From positions 13,738,251-13,802,250 of the forward strand of contig NC_060232.1 of assembly GCF_021155775.2 (NCBI RefSeq): 64,000 nt of DNA, in the 5' to 3' direction. Below are positions 59,791-64,000 of the stretch, one piece after another. Both the position numbers and the translations under genes were made by a program. The notes beneath the pieces were generated by a model. The model was not told the DNA's origin, did not search any database, and saw only the letters and a program-made list of their open reading frames with translations. Numbering within the stretch: position 1 is the stretch's first letter; the number at the start of each line of letters is the position of its first letter. The DNA comes from Neodiprion pinetum. Its lineage: Eukaryota; Arthropoda; Insecta; Hymenoptera; Diprionidae.

Positions 59791-60423
59791 CCTTAACTAC
59801 ACACATAAAATTATTGTCCCCATGGCACAGGTTTTTTATATAATTTTTTTGTTTTTTTTATATATGTTTATATCTGGTTTACCTTCACTCTGGGTCATAT
59901 TTGTTTCTCCCATCAGTCGTTATTCACCAGTTGACCCAATCGGTTCAACAAAATTTTGGTTAGACATGGAGAACAGGGTCATAATGTTCCCAGTACCACT
60001 TTTTTGGACATTGCGTACACTAATTTAACTGCTATAAAAACTTTTCTTTAAAACTTTTTTAATGCATTGACATATAGACAGTGTTGATACATAGTTTTTT
60101 TAATTAATTACCTCCATTTTGTAACTCCTACACTTTAAACAACCGGAGGAGCCGACAATGACTACTGTTACTCGAAGAAATTTAGCTCGCCAAATTGTAT
60201 TTTATGAATTCGACTTGTATCTTAATCCCCTTCCTATAAAAAGGTAAATTACTCTCTAAGCCTATCTTTTTTCAATCATAACAGATAATCAATTTGTACT
60301 CACTAACCTATAATATACAATAGCCTTAATAGTATTACATCTATAGTAATTAATGTCTGATTGTACTTTTCTTATAAAAAAATTTATTTTGTTCTTGACA
60401 GTTAAATAAATAAATTAATCGTT

Positions 60424-60470
60424 CTGAGGAGGGGATATATCCGGGCCGAAACGTTAACAAAAAATACGTT
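60424..60470 (+). ncRNA. Hammerhead-ribozyme-like motif 3' of the Penelope element
   Basis: CTGAGGA (60424-60430) fits the CUGANGA core, followed by a stem-loop with GG...CC and GGATATATCC, then GAAA (60448-60451), a 3-bp stem (CGT with ACG) and GTT as the cleavage triplet at 60468-60470. Penelope-like elements are known to carry such ribozymes. Stem I does not pair well here, so activity is doubtful. Confidence 0.5.
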
Positions 60471-60595
60471 ATACATATAATTGACCGCTCACCAAGATTC
60501 CATAATATATTATCCACGAGGTCGAGAATTCTTACCCTTCAGTTACTAACCTGAATAATTAGATATTGAGAGATAATAAAGGAGAAAGATATGAT

Positions 60596-60607
60596 TGTTG
60601 GGCGCCA
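60596..60607 (-). other. Primer-binding-site-like motif, copy 2
   Basis: Same TGGCGCCCAACA on the minus strand as at 55649-55660. Sequence to its right is A-rich and interrupted by an ISL2EU remnant. Confidence 0.45.
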
Positions 60608-60860
60608 GACGCACATGCGTCAGAAAATAGATAATTAGAAAATGGGAAATCATCCACTCAGATACGCTACCTGACGGATCAAATATAAACTACTCTATAC
60701 AGGTCAAGCTTAAACTGCTGATATCAAATATAATATGTGAGAAATGTAGTTTAAAAGTGTTAAACTTTTTTTTAAATATTAAGTAATCAATTATTATCTA
60801 TAAGCTTAGTTATTACTTCAAAACATCTTAAATTTCAATATTTGATCAAAAAATTTAATC

Positions 60861-61128
60861 ATGGAGTTTCCACCACGAGAAAATAAAAATAAAACTTTCT
60901 GCTGCGTGTATGGGTGTAATAGCAAGTCTAGTAAGAACAATTCAGTTCGATTTTACACTTTTCCTTCGGCAAATTCTAGTTTTGTAGTAATCAAAAATAA
61001 ATTTGGTGAAGATGAAGTAATTGATCGTCGATTAGCTTGGATAAAAGCATTGAAAATTGGGAATGAGGTTACACAGTCAAAAAAAGTGTTTTCATTACAT
61101 TTCACCAAAAATGACTTCATACCAACAT
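60861..61128 (+). pseudogene. THAP-domain exon of an ISL2EU-type transposon, zinc ligand lost
   Basis: From the ATG the frame reads CCVYGCNSKSSKNNSVRFYT then FPSANSSFVVIKNKF, with RRLAWIKAL and KKVFSLHFTKNDFIPT, up to donor GTAAGT. The C-x4-C start and AWIKAL/SLHF core are THAP. The third ligand, normally Cys in VCSLHF, is Phe here. The remaining transposase exons are absent downstream. Confidence 0.82.
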
Positions 61129-61252
61129 GTAAGTAATTACCTATAGAATTTCATTTCATAATTATTTGTTTATCATCAATATGAAATGAAATTTTTTGTA
61201 GTGTAATATTTGTCAGAAAAAATAAAAAACAATAAACATTAAATTTTATTTT

Positions 61253-61489
61253 TCATTGCAGCCAATGTTGCGATATTGCACCCACAATTTCATGCGGTGG
61301 ATCTTTTAAACGAGAAGTTTGGAGACAGAATGCAATTATTTTATACTCATTATCACAACTAGTATCTGATTGCTGTAGGCCACATTTCATTAGATGTCCC
61401 GCATCAAGTATATCTTCACCACCAATAAAATTTTTATGACTAGGCTGAGTATTTGCAAACTCACAAATTTCTTGTATTGAAATTTTCAT
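61253..61489 (-). pseudogene. N-terminal fragment of the ISL2EU second protein (SWIM/YqaJ type)
   Basis: The minus strand reads MKISIQEICEFANTQPSHKN, then GGEDILDAGHLMKCGLQQSD and IIAFCLQTSRLKDPPHEI. This resembles the start of the second gene of ISL2EU elements, whose later part holds a SWIM zinc finger and a YqaJ-like nuclease. It is cut off after 78 residues and converges on the THAP exon, so an internal deletion removed the middle. Confidence 0.65.
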
Positions 61490-64000
61490 ATTTTATTGAA
61501 TTTTTTTTGAAAATTCGAGTTTAATAACTGTAAATAAATACACGCTTTCACATAAGAACACGAAAGCTGATTTAAAAATGCGTTTTAGAATAGTTACTGC
61601 TTCTGCCGCAAGGAGAAGCCACGCCCCCGGCAGATTTCCCAATAGAGAAAGACTAGATCAGGTTCTACGACGGTTTTGCACAGCTTGCTCAGTATAGACA
61701 AGATAATGGTAGAGGGGAGGGGTTGAATCCAATAGATAAAATAAGAAACAGGTGAAGCAAAACTAGTATCAGATGTATTGACCAAGAAGCGATAAATTTT
61801 AATAACAAGTAAACAACTGAAAAGATTTAGATACAGTTAAGATAGGTGAGATAATTAATTTACAGCCAGAGAAAAGTTAAGCGAGAGATTTAACAAATAA
61901 CGGAACGTTTTCAGAATAAACGAGAGATAAGCGTAGGCTCGCGATACTATGATTCGAGGTAATAATTAACACGGTTTTATAATGAATAGGCAGAACAGAG
62001 AAAGATATACGGTACTTAAATTAAGCATTGATCAAGCAAGCCATAAAATATGAGAAGCGATTATAAGAAACATGCGAAATACAAAAATTGTAATAGTTAT
62101 CACATTACCAGAATTATCAGAGATATAACAGAGGCAGGGAATTATTAATTACGAGGTAAATTCAAAGAAACAGGTCAAGTAGAGAATTATTATAAAATAT
62201 ACAAACTAACAGATAATACGTAGTCTCTAGTTTGCAGTAAGTGCGAGAAAAAAGAGAGATAATATTCGGTGCGGTAAAAGATAATTTCGGGATTAAGACA
62301 AATAATACTCAAGAGAATTAATGCGCAACATACGACAAACCAAAGAGACTACGGACAACTACGATCAGCGGTATTAGAGAAGAAAATAATGAAAAAGATG
62401 TTATTCGATACGGCGCAATACTCCAAAGTCAAAAGAACGACGAGCGAGACCGCGCGGCGATGTAAGAGCGCTCACGCGGTACACTCACTAAGATAAATTA
62501 ATCAAAGATAATAGGTAAAGAAACAGTTATGAATTAATCAGAAAAAGTAGAACGAAATAGTAATGCTCAATAGCTAAGGTAAGAATTGATAACTTAACAG
62601 AACACGCTGCTATACAGCGATATTAGATATTTAGGTATTCTAGAAGAGAGAGATAATAAAATAAAGCAATAGTCACTAACAATGCGTAAGTAAGAGTCAA
62701 CCAGTCGCGAAGTTTCTTGCAATAAGAAATAGAAGATAATAAGATGAGAAGTAGTAGAGAATAAGGTACGAGCCCAGGTGGCTTACGCAGACCAACTGTA
62801 AGAGAGAGAGAGAGAGAGAGATAAAGATACGATATATTGCAAGTAATTTCGTGGCTTCACACAATAGAAAAGGAATCTCACTTACATAAAAAGAAGATAA
62901 AACCGGCACCGAAGATGCGGTAAGAAAGCGAGAAACTGAATCTATTGATAACGATAATAATACTGGATACTACGAGGGCACGTCTTTATTAATCGAGAAC
63001 TGAACGTAGAGTGTCGAGACGAGCGATGATCCTGATTTTCGTCGTACTGCTGTCACGTGATTCTTCCTCAAATTTGCGTGATTCTAATTGGGCCAGCAGG
63101 TCGCGTAGGTCTGGTCCACAGGTAGGCGGCGATTATCCCTCGCCGTTTGTTTTCTTCTTCTTCGCTGACAGGTATTGAAGTATCGGGACGTCGGAAGGTG
63201 GTCGGAGATGTTTACCCTCAGCTGTGCTGCATCATTGGTGAGAGGGGAGGTCGTACCGCTCATGTGTTGCGATATTGAAGTGTGCGATAATATTGCGTTA
63301 CCGATCTCTTGGACTTTTGACCGATTGTACTTCACTCCTTGCTTTACTGGTACTCCCCGTTGTAGCTATTTCGTTGGCGCTGTATCCCGGCCCTCGCTCA
63401 TCGGAGCCCTCATGCCGGAACGATCTGGTGGTGATGGCCCTCGACCCGGATCCCCACACTATATCCACCAGATCCACGTGGTCAGCATAGTCTAGCCTAT
63501 TCCACGCCACAGCCCTTTGATAGGACGGTTCATTAAGAGAAAACCGTCCTCTATTTGATAGACAACGACTTAGTAGATGTCGTGGTCGGTTCAGCTCCAG
63601 GCTGATAAGTATCGTCGACGGGAGGCTTTGTTGTGTTTTTGACGCACAGCCCTGTACGCCGTCTGGCGATGCATCCGAGCGGTAGAAGCATTGATTCGTG
63701 GTTCGGCTCCTGGTAGATAAGTCTTAAATAGTTGGAGGTGCTGTTTGTGCATCACGCACGACCCTGTTCACAACTCAGATAGGCATCCATCGGGAGTGGC
63801 TTCAGCGGTATTCGTTTGTCCGTAGTCGGTGGTGGTCGGTGTTGAGCTGGTACGTGACCCCTGTCAGGCAGTGTCCTGGTATCTTGACGCGGAAATTCTC
63901 GTAGATGGTTCTCGTAGAGCGTTACAAAATTAGAAAATAGAATAGAATTAGCTTAATAAAGAGAATTTCACTTAAAGATAACTAGTCGTTCTTTTAGGAG
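61490..64000. other. A-rich then GC-richer sequence, no gene recognised
   Basis: From 61600 to 62960 the + strand is A/G-rich and resembles the sequence after 55661 in composition. A (GA)n run lies at 62803-62822. From 63000 to the window end the sequence is more GC-rich, and open frames on both strands look unrelated to known proteins. It may be LTR or leader sequence of a retroelement, but this is inference. Confidence 0.4.

Noticed and set aside
1..64000. CRISPR arrays, operons, riboswitches or phage-type systems
   Set aside because: The window is eukaryotic, with spliced genes and animal transposons. No regularly spaced repeat array or bacterial gene cluster was seen.

Overview
The window is AT-rich animal nuclear DNA with GT-AG introns, long introns full of transposon debris, and no bacterial features. 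The host gene and the transposon families (I-group LINE, BEL/Pao, Penelope, ISL2EU, many foldback MITEs) point to an arthropod, most likely an insect. I cannot fix the species from sequence alone.

About the first half (4699-32330, + strand) is one gene: the insect orthologue of UNC-115/abLIM, an actin-binding LIM protein. I can assemble 14 coding exons. Their phases join without conflict into about 760 codons plus stop. They encode four LIM domains, a long Ser/Pro-rich linker and a C-terminal villin headpiece ending in WRRNEIKRKARLF. The exon with the start codon was not found and probably lies upstream of the window. Two extra coding-like segments (17568-17608 and 22960-23057) have the same phases as exon 20109-20209, and one exon has a second in-frame donor, so the linker is probably alternatively spliced.

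The introns hold many short foldback elements: 5551-5679, 5776-6024, 6117-6339, 6701-7002, 9240-10266, 18832-19856, 21285-21416 and 24138-25257. At 27830-30201 an older foldback has a younger one inserted in its middle with a target-site duplication.

Downstream of the gene the window is a transposon graveyard. In order it holds: an ISL2EU/Harbinger-type DDE transposase (36461-37465, -); a foldback at 38529-38945; an I-group LINE on the - strand (about 40870-46060) carrying an internal inversion, a 0.6-kb insertion and a tRNA-derived SINE-like insertion with a perfect 15-bp target-site duplication; a broken BEL/Pao gag-protease on the + strand (46640-48520); nested foldbacks at 50.3-52.8 kb; a TTGGG-rich minisatellite split by a small element (53.3-53.7 kb); two minus-strand primer-binding-site-like motifs beside A-rich LTR-like sequence (55.6 and 60.6 kb); a nearly intact Penelope-like element with reverse transcriptase and GIY-YIG endonuclease (57437-59790) followed by a hammerhead-ribozyme-like motif; and an ISL2EU remnant with a THAP exon that has lost a zinc ligand (60861-61489).

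I found no clearly new multi-gene system. The points most worth checking are the alternative exon set of the UNC-115 gene, the Penelope ribozyme-like motif, the perfect 78-bp inverted repeat that flips the LINE catalytic motif, the SINE-like insertion, and the nested foldback elements.
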